Assembly: GCA_002418205.1 (NCBI GenBank)
Contig: DIDP01000037.1
Location: 1 to 53,718 of the forward strand
Length of the DNA: 53,718 nucleotides
Source: Anaerolineales bacterium UBA5797
GTDB taxonomy: Bacteria > Chloroflexota > Anaerolineae > Anaerolineales > Villigracilaceae
Direction: 5' to 3'
Of this stretch, positions 23,671-32,599 are shown piece by piece; the stretch's first letter is position 1; every line of letters begins with the position of its first letter. Both the position numbers and the translations under genes were made by a program. The notes under the pieces were generated by a model. The model did no database searches, was not told where the DNA came from, and saw only the letters and a list, made by a program, of their open reading frames with translations.

Positions 23671-26600
23671 ATGACCCCCGCAAATAAACACACTCACAGC
23701 AACGCCCGTCAACGATTGGAACAGGTAATCGCATTCCTTGAATCAAGCCGTCCGCAACTGGGGGATGAGGCCGTGGATATCGCCCTGGCATCCCTGCGGG
23801 AAAAACTTGCAGGGTTGGATACGGACAGAACATCCTCACACGAGCCGCAACAACGGAAACTGGTCACGATCTTGTTTGCGGACGTCTCCGGCTTTACCGC
23901 GATGGCTGAGACGATGGACCATGAGATCGTCAGCGACGTGATCAACTCACTCTGGTCGCGCGTGGACAAGGCGATCCTCGACCATGGCGGGCGCATCGAC
24001 AAACACATCGGCGACGCGATCATGGCGCTCTTCGGCACACCGACCGCCCATGAGGACGATCCCGAGAGAGCCATCCGCTCGGCGCTTCTGATCCAGTCCG
24101 AGATCCAGGATTGGAAACGGGAGCAATCTGAAGCTTTGTCGAACTACCGCTCCCAGATCCAGAACATCCAACTGCGCATCGGCATCAACACGGGTCCCGC
24201 CCTGCTTGGCACGATCGGAACGATCGGCGAATATACGGCGATCGGCGATACCGTGAACCTTGCAAGCCGACTAGAACATGCCGCGCCGGTTGGCGGGATC
24301 TTGATCTCAAACGATACACACCAGCACGTAAGAGGCATATTTGAGGTCACTGCCCTCGAGCCGATCACAGTGAAAGGCAAGAGCGAGCCCATCCAGGTAT
24401 TCACTGTCAACGGCATCAGACCCCGCTCCTTCCGCGATACCACGCGCGGACTGGAAGGCATCGAGACGCGCACCATCGGGCGCGAGTTGGAACTGGAACA
24501 AATGAAAGCCGCGTTCGAGGAGACCATCAGGCAGGGCGCCACGCATCTGATCAACCTGGTCGCGGAGGCGGGGATCGGTAAATCACGCCTATTGTTCGAG
24601 TTTGGCAAATGGCTGGATACACAGGAACAGCCCATCCGCCTGTTCAAGGGACGCGCCTCGCAGGAGACTTCTCAAATCCCCTACTCCCTGTTGCGCGGCA
24701 TCCTGTCCTCCTCCTTCGAAATACAGGAGAACGACCGGGCCGCCATCGCGCATCAAAAACTCGAACAGGGCATCCAGCAAATCGCGAGCGATAAGGAAAA
24801 TGCCCTCCAGTACGCCCACTTCATCGGTCACCTGATCGGGTTCGATTACTCCACCAGCCCGTATTTGAAGGGCATCCTCAGCGATGCGCGACAAATCCGC
24901 GACCGCGCCTTCCATTACGCATCGCAGATCATTACAGATATCTCCCGCCAGCAACCCGTGGTCATCTTCCTCGAAGACATCCATTGGGCGGACGCAGGCA
25001 CGCTGGACTTCCTCGACCACCTGATGAACCAAAGACCGGACCTGCCTCTCATGGTCATTGGATTGACGCGCTCGACTCTCTTCGAATACAGACCGGATTG
25101 GGGCAAGGGGTCGGTTCAGACTCTAAGCCTCGAGTTGCTCCCGTTATCTGAAGCAGATACCCGCCTGCTCGTTGCCGAGATCCTGCAAAAAGTTCCCAAT
25201 GTTCCCAAGTCGCTGACCGACCTCATCGTGAACAAAGCCGAGGGCAGTCCGTTTTACGTGGAGGAATTGATCAAGGTACTGATCGAGAGCGGCGTCATTG
25301 TCAGAGGCAGGGAGCAGTGGTCGGTGGAGTTGGAGCGCCTGTCCAATCTTAAAGTCCCGGCAACTTTAACGGGATTGTTACAGGCGCGTCTCGACGGCTT
25401 GAAAGCGGATGTCCGCGAGACATTGCAACAGGCTTCGGTGGTGGGGAGAATATTCTGGACGGACATCGTCGAGCACATGCACAACCCTGATCTCCGGTCT
25501 GCCGAAATGACCCTCCCGATCACCGATCGATTTGGCGTGTTGCGCAACAAGGAATTGATCTACCGTTACGAAGAGTCCGCCTCCAAACAGGCTTCGGAAT
25601 TCATCTTCAAGAATCAGATCCTCCACGATGTGACCTACGAAAGCGTGCTGCTGCGGCTCCGCCCCGTGTACCACGTCCAGGCTGCCGTGGGACTGGTCGA
25701 GATCGGGGGAGAACGCGCCAATGAATATGCTGGACGCGTCGGCGAGCATTATGAGCGCGCCGGAGAATGGCTCAAAGCCGCGGAATGGTACGCGCGCGCC
25801 GGCAGGCAGGCGCAAAATACCTATGCATCAGATTCAGCGATCGGCTTTTATCAAAAGGCGCTGGGCTTTATCAACGGACATGGCACGGACGAGCACCGCC
25901 CGCTAAAGATCGATGTGCTCCAGCGATTGGGCGATGTATTGAACTGGCAGGCTCGTTATACCGAGGCAATGGAAGTGCATGGGCAGATGGCGGAGACCGC
26001 ACAGGAGGCAGACGACTCTGCTGCCCGATCGCGTGCGCTGCAAGCCCTGGCAACATCCGTCAGCTATCAAGGCGATCATCGCGCCGCCCTTGAGTATGCT
26101 CTGCAGGCAGAGACTCTGGCGCGAACCGTTGACGCAAAACTCGAACTGTTCAGGGCGCTCTACACGCAGGGATGGGCCCGCTTCCGGCTTGGCGAGGGGA
26201 CAATGGCGTTGAGCCTCGCCCAAAAAGCCCTGGAGGTCAGCACGGACTTGAAGGACCCGAACGAGATGGCGCGTTGTTTGAACCTGCTCGGCGCGGCGTA
26301 TTATGCCTCCGGGCAATATGACATGGTGGAAAAATACTGGGAGGAGGCGTTGAAGATCTTCCGGGAGTTGGGCAATCAACAGCAGGGCATGGACCTGCTC
26401 AGCAACCTTGGCGTGGTCGCCGATGCGCGCGGCGATTATGAGACCGCGTTCCAAAGATACGATGGCGCGCTCTCCATCGCCAGGGAGATCGGTTACAGGG
26501 ATGGCGAGATCGTTTTCCTCACCAATCGCGGCGGCGAGTTGGTGGCACTGAACAACCATGCAGCCGCGGAAGCCGACCTGCGCCAGGCGATCCAAATGGC

Positions 26601-27051
26601 GGGTGTCACCGGCTCATGGTGCATGCCGCTCACGTTCAACTTCCGTGCCGAAGCGCTGATCGGATTGGGGAAGTATGACGAAGCCTTTTACTCCGCGCGC
26701 CAGGCGCTTGTGCTCGCCGAGGAGGACAAAACGCCCGAATACATCGGCATGGCATGGCGGACGCTCGGCGTGATCTGTGACAGGACCGATGATATGGTCC
26801 GGTTCTCGGATTGGGAAACGCACCAGATGGGCGAATACAACGCGGAAGACTGTTTTGGGCGGAGCGCAAAGATCTTCGCCGATGCAGATTTGGAAATGGA
26901 GCGCGCCCGCACCTTACGGGATTGGGCGCGTCATGAATTCGGGCGGGGTGGTAACAAACGCGCCACAGACATGTGGCGGGAAGCGCAGGAGATCTTCGAG
27001 AAGATCGGGGCACACATGGAAGTCGAGCGGATGGGCGAACTTCCAGAGTAA
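23671..27051 (+). CDS. Class III nucleotide cyclase fused to AAA ATPase and TPR repeats
   Basis: A 1126-residue cytosolic multidomain protein. Residues about 62-245 form a class III adenylate/guanylate cyclase: metal-binding Asp71 (FADVSGFT) and Asp115 (HIGDAIMALFG), transition-state Asn196 and Arg200 (DTVNLASR), with Lys111 and Thr189 favouring ATP. From 265 follows an AAA/STAND ATPase with Walker A GIGKSR (Lys304) and a FLEDIHWADAG Walker B. The rest, from about 690, is TPR-rich. All cyclase residues look intact, so cAMP synthesis is plausible. The architecture is common in Chloroflexota and Actinobacteria. Upstream of it the ATG at 23671 has only a weak ribosome-binding site. Confidence 0.9.
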   Translation: MTPANKHTHSNARQRLEQVIAFLESSRPQLGDEAVDIALASLREKLAGLDTDRTSSHEPQQRKLVTILFADVSGFTAMAETMDHEIVSDVINSLWSRVDKAILDHGGRIDKHIGDAIMALFGTPTAHEDDPERAIRSALLIQSEIQDWKREQSEALSNYRSQIQNIQLRIGINTGPALLGTIGTIGEYTAIGDTVNLASRLEHAAPVGGILISNDTHQHVRGIFEVTALEPITVKGKSEPIQVFTVNGIRPRSFRDTTRGLEGIETRTIGRELELEQMKAAFEETIRQGATHLINLVAEAGIGKSRLLFEFGKWLDTQEQPIRLFKGRASQETSQIPYSLLRGILSSSFEIQENDRAAIAHQKLEQGIQQIASDKENALQYAHFIGHLIGFDYSTSPYLKGILSDARQIRDRAFHYASQIITDISRQQPVVIFLEDIHWADAGTLDFLDHLMNQRPDLPLMVIGLTRSTLFEYRPDWGKGSVQTLSLELLPLSEADTRLLVAEILQKVPNVPKSLTDLIVNKAEGSPFYVEELIKVLIESGVIVRGREQWSVELERLSNLKVPATLTGLLQARLDGLKADVRETLQQASVVGRIFWTDIVEHMHNPDLRSAEMTLPITDRFGVLRNKELIYRYEESASKQASEFIFKNQILHDVTYESVLLRLRPVYHVQAAVGLVEIGGERANEYAGRVGEHYERAGEWLKAAEWYARAGRQAQNTYASDSAIGFYQKALGFINGHGTDEHRPLKIDVLQRLGDVLNWQARYTEAMEVHGQMAETAQEADDSAARSRALQALATSVSYQGDHRAALEYALQAETLARTVDAKLELFRALYTQGWARFRLGEGTMALSLAQKALEVSTDLKDPNEMARCLNLLGAAYYASGQYDMVEKYWEEALKIFRELGNQQQGMDLLSNLGVVADARGDYETAFQRYDGALSIAREIGYRDGEIVFLTNRGGELVALNNHAAAEADLRQAIQMAGVTGSWCMPLTFNFRAEALIGLGKYDEAFYSARQALVLAEEDKTPEYIGMAWRTLGVICDRTDDMVRFSDWETHQMGEYNAEDCFGRSAKIFADADLEMERARTLRDWARHEFGRGGNKRATDMWREAQEIFEKIGAHMEVERMGELPE

Positions 27052-27052
27052 T

Positions 27053-27868
27053 CTATCTCAACCCCTCGAACAGATCGGTTTCGACCTCTCTCCCTCCATT
27101 GACCAGACTAAAGGCGCGATAGAAAGTTCCCTGCATCGCAAGAACGGCAACCGCGGCATCTTCGTGCATTTCGGCCAACGCGCCGAGGGTGGGCAGCTGG
27201 CTTTGATGACATCGGATCGCCCGCCAGGCGGCGTGGCAATGTTCGGCCATGTCGATGCGCGTGGTGATCGCCCATTCCTTCCACGCCACTTCGCCGCGGA
27301 TCTGGTCCCCCACTGTGAAGGTCATATCGTCCATGAAGGGTGTGATGAGATCGATGAAATTCTCCGAATCGACCATGTAATACAGTTTCGAGACGCGATG
27401 CGCGGACAGATGATTCGCGTCCGAGTAGCTTGAATCTGCCGCGCAGACGATCGCCGCGCCGGTGAATTGACCGATCGCAATGTGATCGGGATGTCCGTAA
27501 TTGCCGTCCGGCGGGAAGGTCACTACCACCTGCGGCTTGATCTCCCTGATATGCGTTGCGATCCTGCCAATGATCCCGAGGGGATTCGCTCGATCCACTT
27601 CACCATCGATGTAATTCAAAAAATGGAGTCCCGTCAGGCCGAGCTCCCTGACGGAATTCTCCAGTTCCTTTGTGCGGATCTGGGCGAGTCGTTCCGGACC
27701 CGGATCCTGCTCCTCGGGACCGAACCAGCCTCTCTCCCCGCGTGAAGCGCAGACGAGATGAGTCTCAACGCCTTCAACGGAATACTTCGCCAGCGTGCCG
27801 CCCATCCCCATTGATTCATCGTCGGGATGCGCGAATACGGCAAGCAACTTCAAAGGCGCAGTCATCAT
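27053..27868 (-). CDS. PIG-L family deacetylase (LmbE-like)
   Basis: A 271-residue zinc-dependent N-acetyl hydrolase-like protein. AVFAHPDDESMGMGG gives the zinc-binding AHPDDE motif, and the third zinc ligand is in NYGHPDHIA. Relatives deacetylate N-acetylglucosaminyl lipids, mycothiol or bacillithiol precursors, or antibiotics; the substrate here is unknown. The gene starts immediately after the stop of the phospholipase-D-like lipoprotein gene (GTG 27871, ATG 27868 or ATG 27865 are all possible), so the two are translationally coupled. It converges on the cyclase gene with 1 bp between stops. Confidence 0.85.
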   Translation of the reverse strand: MMTAPLKLLAVFAHPDDESMGMGGTLAKYSVEGVETHLVCASRGERGWFGPEEQDPGPERLAQIRTKELENSVRELGLTGLHFLNYIDGEVDRANPLGIIGRIATHIREIKPQVVVTFPPDGNYGHPDHIAIGQFTGAAIVCAADSSYSDANHLSAHRVSKLYYMVDSENFIDLITPFMDDMTFTVGDQIRGEVAWKEWAITTRIDMAEHCHAAWRAIRCHQSQLPTLGALAEMHEDAAVAVLAMQGTFYRAFSLVNGGREVETDLFEGLR

Positions 27869-27871
27869 CAC

Positions 27872-28981
27872 CTACTCGTGGGCATCCGCATAGATGCGTT
27901 GGAATTCGAGCATGAATTGTTCGGCGATCTGCTGGTTGTAAACGATGATGATGTTCTCGTCGTTCCGTTCCTCGGCGCTTCTCGAAAAATTATAGGAGCC
28001 GAACACCACGATCTTCCCATCCACGATAAAGACCTTATGGTGCATCTGACCGTCGATGCCATCGATGCGCACATCCAGGCCCGCCTGCCGGAACGGATCG
28101 AATTCCGTGCCCGTGTTCGACGCGATCTGTTCCTCATCCATCACGCCCTTGACGGTTAAACCTGCCTCCGCCTTTTCACGGACGACCTCTCCCAGTTCAT
28201 TCGATGTGAACGAAAACGCAAGGAAGTAGATGCTGCCCTGCGCCTCGCTTAACAGATTATAGATGGCGGTCAACACATGGTCATCGGGAGAGAAGTACGT
28301 ATCCACGCGCGTGCCGTTGAGCGTTACGCTCGGGTTGGGGGTCTGCGCCACAACGTTCGGTCCGAATTTGTTGTCCTCGAACATCTCCTTGAACTCAACG
28401 GAATAGTTCTCGGCGATCTTCGTCGAACGGATGCGGATCATGTCGTTGTTATCGTCGTACGTCCCGGAGTCGGTGAAGTTCATCGAGCCCAGCCAGACCT
28501 CCGAACGGTCGATCACCATGAACTTGTCGTGCATCAATCCCTGCTGGTTATCGCCCACGATCGTAATGCCCGCCTCCAGCAAGCGCTGTACATCGGAAGT
28601 GTCCATGTTGGTGGATTCCATGACAATGCGGACGGTCACGCCACGGTCGTGCGCCCGCAGCAACGCGTTGCGGAAACTGTTCAAGGTGATGCTGTACGCG
28701 GCAACATCGATGCTCAGGCGCGCCGCGTCGATTGCCGCAACCAGCGGACCATCCACGCCGCCCGTCCCCTGCGATGAAAGCGGGCTGTCCGGATTCGTAA
28801 AGTACAGCTCGAACCACGAGCCGCGCACACCGTAGCCTGATTCTAGTTCGATCGGTGTCAGTTCATCATCCGGCGTTTGGGTAACGTCCGCATCGGGCGT
28901 CGCGGTCTGTGTTACATCGCCACAGGCGGACAGCAGCAGCGACAGTATGATCAGCAAAAATAATAGTCTGTTCGGTTTCAT
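27872..28981 (-). CDS. Phospholipase D-like lipoprotein with two HKD motifs
   Basis: A 369-residue exported lipoprotein. The lipobox is LLLSAC with Cys20. Two HxK motifs, MHDKFMVID (about residue 160) and HHKVFIVDG (about 320), with following GSMNFTDSG and GSYNFSRSA, form one complete PLD active site. PLD-family enzymes hydrolyse or transfer phosphodiesters of lipids or nucleic acids; a lipoprotein version would act outside the membrane. It is coupled to the PIG-L deacetylase, which suggests a shared envelope lipid or glycan target (inference). AGGAAAAC precedes the ATG. Confidence 0.88.
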   Translation of the reverse strand: MKPNRLLFLLIILSLLLSACGDVTQTATPDADVTQTPDDELTPIELESGYGVRGSWFELYFTNPDSPLSSQGTGGVDGPLVAAIDAARLSIDVAAYSITLNSFRNALLRAHDRGVTVRIVMESTNMDTSDVQRLLEAGITIVGDNQQGLMHDKFMVIDRSEVWLGSMNFTDSGTYDDNNDMIRIRSTKIAENYSVEFKEMFEDNKFGPNVVAQTPNPSVTLNGTRVDTYFSPDDHVLTAIYNLLSEAQGSIYFLAFSFTSNELGEVVREKAEAGLTVKGVMDEEQIASNTGTEFDPFRQAGLDVRIDGIDGQMHHKVFIVDGKIVVFGSYNFSRSAEERNDENIIIVYNQQIAEQFMLEFQRIYADAHE

Positions 28982-29008
28982 GTTTTCCTATCGGCGGGGC
29001 AAAATGGG

Positions 29009-29025
29009 ATTGTACGGATTATAAT
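29009..29025. promoter_or_regulatory. Back-to-back -10 boxes of the PLD and murJ genes
   Basis: TACAAT on the reverse strand (29009-29014) and TATAAT on the forward strand (29020-29025) are 5 bp apart. The forward box lies 8 nt before the GTG of murJ. Simultaneous polymerase binding seems unlikely, so the two transcription units may compete. Confidence 0.5.
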
Positions 29026-29033
29026 CCTCCCCC

Positions 29034-30614
29034 GTGACCAACTCCCTTACAAACGCCAATCGTCAGATCGCGCGCGCCGCAGGCACGGTGATGTTCGCCA
29101 TCATCTTCGGTCAACTTGCCGGGCTTGTGCGCGGGGTGATCGTTGCCGGTGTGTTCGGCGCTTCCATCGAGCTGGATGCCTTCTACGCGGCAAACCGCGT
29201 TAGCGAGACTCTCTTCCTGCTGGTGGCGGGGGGCGCGCTCGGCTCCGCCTTCATCCCGACGTTCACCGGATTGCTGGCGCGTGATGAAAAGGACTCCGCC
29301 TGGAGGCTTGCCTCCGCTCTCGCCAATGCGGTCATCCTGACCCTCAGCCTGCTCGCCGCGTTACTGGCAATTTTCGCCCCGCAGGTTGTCCGCTATGCGC
29401 TGGCCCCCGGCTTCTCTGCCGAGCCTGAGATCTTCAACCTCACGGTTGCATTGCTGCGCATTCAATTGATCTCTGCCGTGCTGTTCGGGCTCGGCGGATT
29501 GATCGTTGGCATCCTCAACGCGAACCAGGTATTTCTCATCCCCGCGCTGACGCCTGCCATGTATCAATTGGGGATCATCTTCGGAGCGGTCTTCCTTGCA
29601 CCTTCGATGGGAATTTACGGTCTGGCATGGGGTGTCATCATCGGCGCGTCGTTCTATTTGCTGATCCAGATCCCGTCCCTGCTCAAACAACAAGGGACTT
29701 ACACGTTCTCGCTTCAACTTCATGATGCAAATACCCGGAAGGTCATCATCCTGATGGGACCGCGTCTGCTGGGTGTGGCGGTCGTTCAATTGAATTTCTG
29801 GGTCAACACCAACCTTGCCTCCCGAATGCAGGCGGGCAGTGTGGCGAGTCTCACCTATGGATTTTCCCTGATGCTCATGGCACAGGCGGCCATCGCGCAG
29901 TCCGTGGCGATCGCCGCCATGCCGACCTTTTCGGCACAGCACGCGCTCGGCAAAAGGGATGAGATGCGCGCGTCGCTGGCGGCATCCCTGCGCGGGATTC
30001 TGTTGCTGGCTGTCCCGGCGAGCATCGGTTTGATGATCCTGCGCGAACCGTTGATATCATTCCTCTATCAACGCGGGGAATTCGACGCACAGGATGTCAA
30101 ACTTGTGGCGTGGGCATTGCTGTGGTACGCGGCGGGGCTTGTCGGTCACTCGATCATGGAGGTGCTCACGCGCGCCTTCTACGCCCAGCAGGATACGAAG
30201 ACCCCGGTCGTTATCGGGACGATTGCAATGGGATTGAACGTCGCCTTTAGTTTCCTGTTTTCCGCCTGGTTCGCACAGATCGGCTGGTTTCCCCTGGGCG
30301 GGCTGGCTCTGGCGAACTCGCTGGCGACCGCCCTCGAGGCAATCGCGCTGTTCGTTTTCATGCGTATGCGCCTCGGTGGGATCAAGGGAGGGTCCATTGC
30401 GGATGGGGCGTGGCGCGTTGGGCTGGCAGGGCTGGGAATGGCTGTCGGCCTGTTGCTCTGGATCCAGGCTGCGGGTGGTCTGAGCCGCTGGATCGTCGCA
30501 TTGGGAGGCGTGGCGCTGGGCGGCGTCATTTATCTTGCGGGGGTTGCGATCCTGAAAGTCCCTGAAATAAAAATCGTGATCGGCGCCCTCAAAAGGAGAT
30601 TGGTTCGCAATTAG
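29034..30614 (+). CDS. murJ: Lipid II flippase MurJ
   Basis: A 526-residue polytopic membrane protein of the MviN/MurJ family (MOP superfamily), with about 14 hydrophobic helices. It moves lipid-linked peptidoglycan precursors across the membrane. Typical segments are GQLAGLVRGVIVAGVFGAS, the DAFYAANRV conserved loop in TM1-2, and LSFLYQRGEFDAQDV in the middle. The GTG at 29034 follows a TATAAT by 8 nt, so leaderless or nearly so. It ends 4 nt inside the convergent lipoprotein gene. Presence of MurJ implies peptidoglycan synthesis, consistent with the sortase found earlier. Confidence 0.93.
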   Translation: MTNSLTNANRQIARAAGTVMFAIIFGQLAGLVRGVIVAGVFGASIELDAFYAANRVSETLFLLVAGGALGSAFIPTFTGLLARDEKDSAWRLASALANAVILTLSLLAALLAIFAPQVVRYALAPGFSAEPEIFNLTVALLRIQLISAVLFGLGGLIVGILNANQVFLIPALTPAMYQLGIIFGAVFLAPSMGIYGLAWGVIIGASFYLLIQIPSLLKQQGTYTFSLQLHDANTRKVIILMGPRLLGVAVVQLNFWVNTNLASRMQAGSVASLTYGFSLMLMAQAAIAQSVAIAAMPTFSAQHALGKRDEMRASLAASLRGILLLAVPASIGLMILREPLISFLYQRGEFDAQDVKLVAWALLWYAAGLVGHSIMEVLTRAFYAQQDTKTPVVIGTIAMGLNVAFSFLFSAWFAQIGWFPLGGLALANSLATALEAIALFVFMRMRLGGIKGGSIADGAWRVGLAGLGMAVGLLLWIQAAGGLSRWIVALGGVALGGVIYLAGVAILKVPEIKIVIGALKRRLVRN

Positions 30615-31429
30615 CCTGCCGGTCCTTTTGTGGGGGCAATTTGCGGTTCGCCGAATGCACGGATATCGTAGCCGAAAACATCTGTGTGAAATTCATACAG
30701 CAATCCATCCACCACGAATTGAATACGGAAGCCCTGTGTGACGACCTGCTCGCAGGTCTCGTTGGGCCTGGGTGCACCGAGGCAGGATTCGGGAAAGGCT
30801 GTCGATTCGAAATTAAGGATGCTTGAGTTATCCAGCCACTTATTAAGTTGGTGTGACAGGACCTCGCGCGCATGGAAAACAACCGGCGGATATCCACCCC
30901 GGTGAACATATACATGAGCCGTCCAGTCAATGTCACCGATCATGGCTTTCATTGAAACCATATCCGAATACCCGGGCACAGTTTCACCGCGTCCGTTGAA
31001 CACAAGGAGACCGTGGATGGACGGTTCGCTAATACTTTGGAAAGTATCCACCCATTGATGAAGGTATTTTGACTGGTTCTCATTCAATTTGCCATTCGGA
31101 GCGGGATACTCAAACCCCGGAAGGCAGGACAAGGCGATGTAGGTTTCATCGCCGTAGATGCCGATATCATAACAATACTCGTCCCCTTGCACGTGCCCGA
31201 CCGTATCGGCATAGAAATGCATGGCAAGGACCAGGTTGTCCACCGGAAGCGCTTCGTTCAAAGTAGGAACATAGGGATATCCAGCCGGCTCTGGAGAGGG
31301 CAATATAGTCACAGGTGTTAGGGTTGGAAGCGGCGGAGGTGTCGCAGTTGCAATTACAACATCTTCCACAGATTGACAGGCGGCAAACAGGACAAGCACG
31401 AGCGAAAAGAGGGACAATTTCTTCAGCAT
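30611..31429 (-). CDS. Lipoprotein, unknown function
   Basis: A 272-residue exported lipoprotein. Lipobox LFAAC at about residue 18, then a Thr/Pro-rich linker (TATPPPLPTLTPVTILPSPE) and a globular domain of about 220 residues with the conserved-looking GDIDWTAHVYVHRGG. No family was recognised. The ATG at 31429 has AAGGAG 5 nt upstream. It overlaps murJ by 4 nt tail to tail. The same Thr/Pro linker style is found in the other lipoproteins of this window. Confidence 0.75.
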   Translation of the reverse strand: MLKKLSLFSLVLVLFAACQSVEDVVIATATPPPLPTLTPVTILPSPEPAGYPYVPTLNEALPVDNLVLAMHFYADTVGHVQGDEYCYDIGIYGDETYIALSCLPGFEYPAPNGKLNENQSKYLHQWVDTFQSISEPSIHGLLVFNGRGETVPGYSDMVSMKAMIGDIDWTAHVYVHRGGYPPVVFHAREVLSHQLNKWLDNSSILNFESTAFPESCLGAPRPNETCEQVVTQGFRIQFVVDGLLYEFHTDVFGYDIRAFGEPQIAPTKGPAG

Positions 31430-31486
31430 ATGCACTCCTTTTCATGCCTCAACGCAAACCAGCCCTCGTTGGTTCCACCCAAAAGA

Positions 31487-31513
31487 AAATGACCTCCCGG
31501 CAGAGGTCATTTT
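31487..31513 (-). terminator. Intrinsic terminator of the xseA-xseB-DUF212 operon
   Basis: AAAATGACCTC (31487-31497) pairs perfectly with GAGGTCATTTT (31503-31513) around a 5-nt loop. It lies about 35 nt after the last small gene. Confidence 0.8.
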
Positions 31514-31548
31514 GACTTGTTGAATTGCAATTGCCTTTGAACGCGATG

Positions 31549-31773
31549 TTACTTTTTCTTCTGGGCGGCAGATAAGAAACCGCCGAGCAGATTGGCGGCA
31601 TCCGAGATGTCCATTTTCCCGCCACTCCCGGACCCCAGCACCCGGTCAACGAGGGCATCGAACTGGTCGGGCAGTTTATCCTTCAGGAATTGGATGACGA
31701 TGTTGACCACTTTTTCCGCGGTCTCCTTCGGCAGCCCCGTCTTCTTCATGATCAGGTTCACAAGTTCGTCCAT
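31549..31773 (-). CDS. Small helical protein (DUF2267/DUF937-like)
   Basis: A 74-residue protein. Residues 1-48 (MDELVNLIMKKTGLPKETAE onward) are predicted helical and similar in style to DUF2267-type bundles; the last 25 residues hold SGSGGKMDISDAANLLGGF and a lysine tail. The start at 31773 has TAGGAG 7 nt upstream. It follows the DUF212 gene by 20 nt and is the last gene before a terminator. Function unknown. Confidence 0.6.
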   Translation of the reverse strand: MDELVNLIMKKTGLPKETAEKVVNIVIQFLKDKLPDQFDALVDRVLGSGSGGKMDISDAANLLGGFLSAAQKKK

Positions 31774-31793
31774 TTTATATCTCCTATTCTCGA

Positions 31794-32246
31794 TTATTTC
31801 CAAATCATCCATTGGGCGGTTGCAACGACGAGTCCGAGCAATATCCCTCCCGCAACCTCCAACGGTGTATGGCCCAGTACTTCACGCAGGTCTTTTTCAC
31901 TGAAGATGTGCCCGCGCAGAAGTTCACCGAACAGCACATTGATGCGCTGCGCGTGAATGCCCGCCTGTCTGCGCACGCCCGCCGCGTCGTACGTAACGAT
32001 CATTGTGATCGCGACGCCCAACGCGAAGACCGGGTTGTCAAAGCCGTGATACAACCCGATCGCAAACACGGTCCCGGTCATCAAAGACGAATGCGAACTC
32101 GGCATGCCGCCCGTTGTAAGGAGCAATGCCCAGTTCCATCTGCGTGTACGGAAGTAGTCCAATGGGATCTTGATGATCTGTGCCAGGAGCCAGGCGGTCA
32201 ATCCGGCGATCAAAACCTTGTTCTGAAACAGACCGATCAGATTCAT
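31794..32246 (-). CDS. Divergent PAP2-family membrane protein (DUF212)
   Basis: A 150-residue membrane protein. GGMPSSHSS (about 46-54) matches the phosphatase motif of divergent PAP2 proteins, and YDAAGVRRQAG is the second family signature. Four hydrophobic segments are seen. PAP2 relatives remove phosphate from lipids; DUF212 activity is unproven. Its ATG overlaps the xseB stop as ATGA, so translation is coupled. It is an odd partner for an exonuclease gene. Confidence 0.85.
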   Translation of the reverse strand: MNLIGLFQNKVLIAGLTAWLLAQIIKIPLDYFRTRRWNWALLLTTGGMPSSHSSLMTGTVFAIGLYHGFDNPVFALGVAITMIVTYDAAGVRRQAGIHAQRINVLFGELLRGHIFSEKDLREVLGHTPLEVAGGILLGLVVATAQWMIWK

Positions 32247-32494
32247 TCGGACTCTTCCTCGAAATCCGCCACATCCTCTCCAGCCACCTGCCTCACTTTG
32301 AGTTCCGCCGCTTCGAGCAGCACGCCGCAGCGCGCCGCCAACGCCTGCCCCCGTTCAAAGAGCCGTATCGCGTCTTCGAGTTTATTCTGCTCCCCATCCA
32401 GCAAAGAGACGATCCCCTCCAGTTCGGCAAGCGCCTCTTCATAGGTCAATTCTTCTACAGGTCTATCCGACTTTTTGGAAGATGATTTTGGCAT
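32243..32494 (-). CDS. xseB: Exodeoxyribonuclease VII small subunit
   Basis: An 83-residue helical hairpin protein. LTYEEALAELEGIVSLLDGE and LEDAIRLFERGQALAARC match the XseB family, which surrounds the XseA core and is needed for exonuclease VII on single-stranded DNA. The ATG at 32494 has GGAGGAA upstream. It lies 105 bp after xseA with an interspersed repeat in between, and overlaps the next gene by 4 nt. The acidic C-terminus (EDVADFEEESE) is longer than usual. Confidence 0.92.
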   Translation of the reverse strand: MPKSSSKKSDRPVEELTYEEALAELEGIVSLLDGEQNKLEDAIRLFERGQALAARCGVLLEAAELKVRQVAGEDVADFEEESE

Positions 32495-32508
32495 GATTAT
32501 TCCTCCGC

Positions 32509-32598
32509 ATGTCACTCTGAGGGAGCGTTCATCGCGACCGAAGAGTCTCACCTGTCTTGGCAGAGATTCTTCGTTGCCGTGCGGCTCAGTATGACATG
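32509..32598. repeat. Imperfect inverted-repeat element between xseB and xseA
   Basis: The ends CATGTCACTCTGAG (32509-32522) and CTCAGTATGACATG (32585-32598) pair at most positions, and an inner ACCGAAGAGTCTC and GAGATTCTTCGTTGC pair as well. It is about 90 bp and MITE-like. It splits an otherwise compact operon. Confidence 0.6.
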
Positions 32599-32599
32599 G

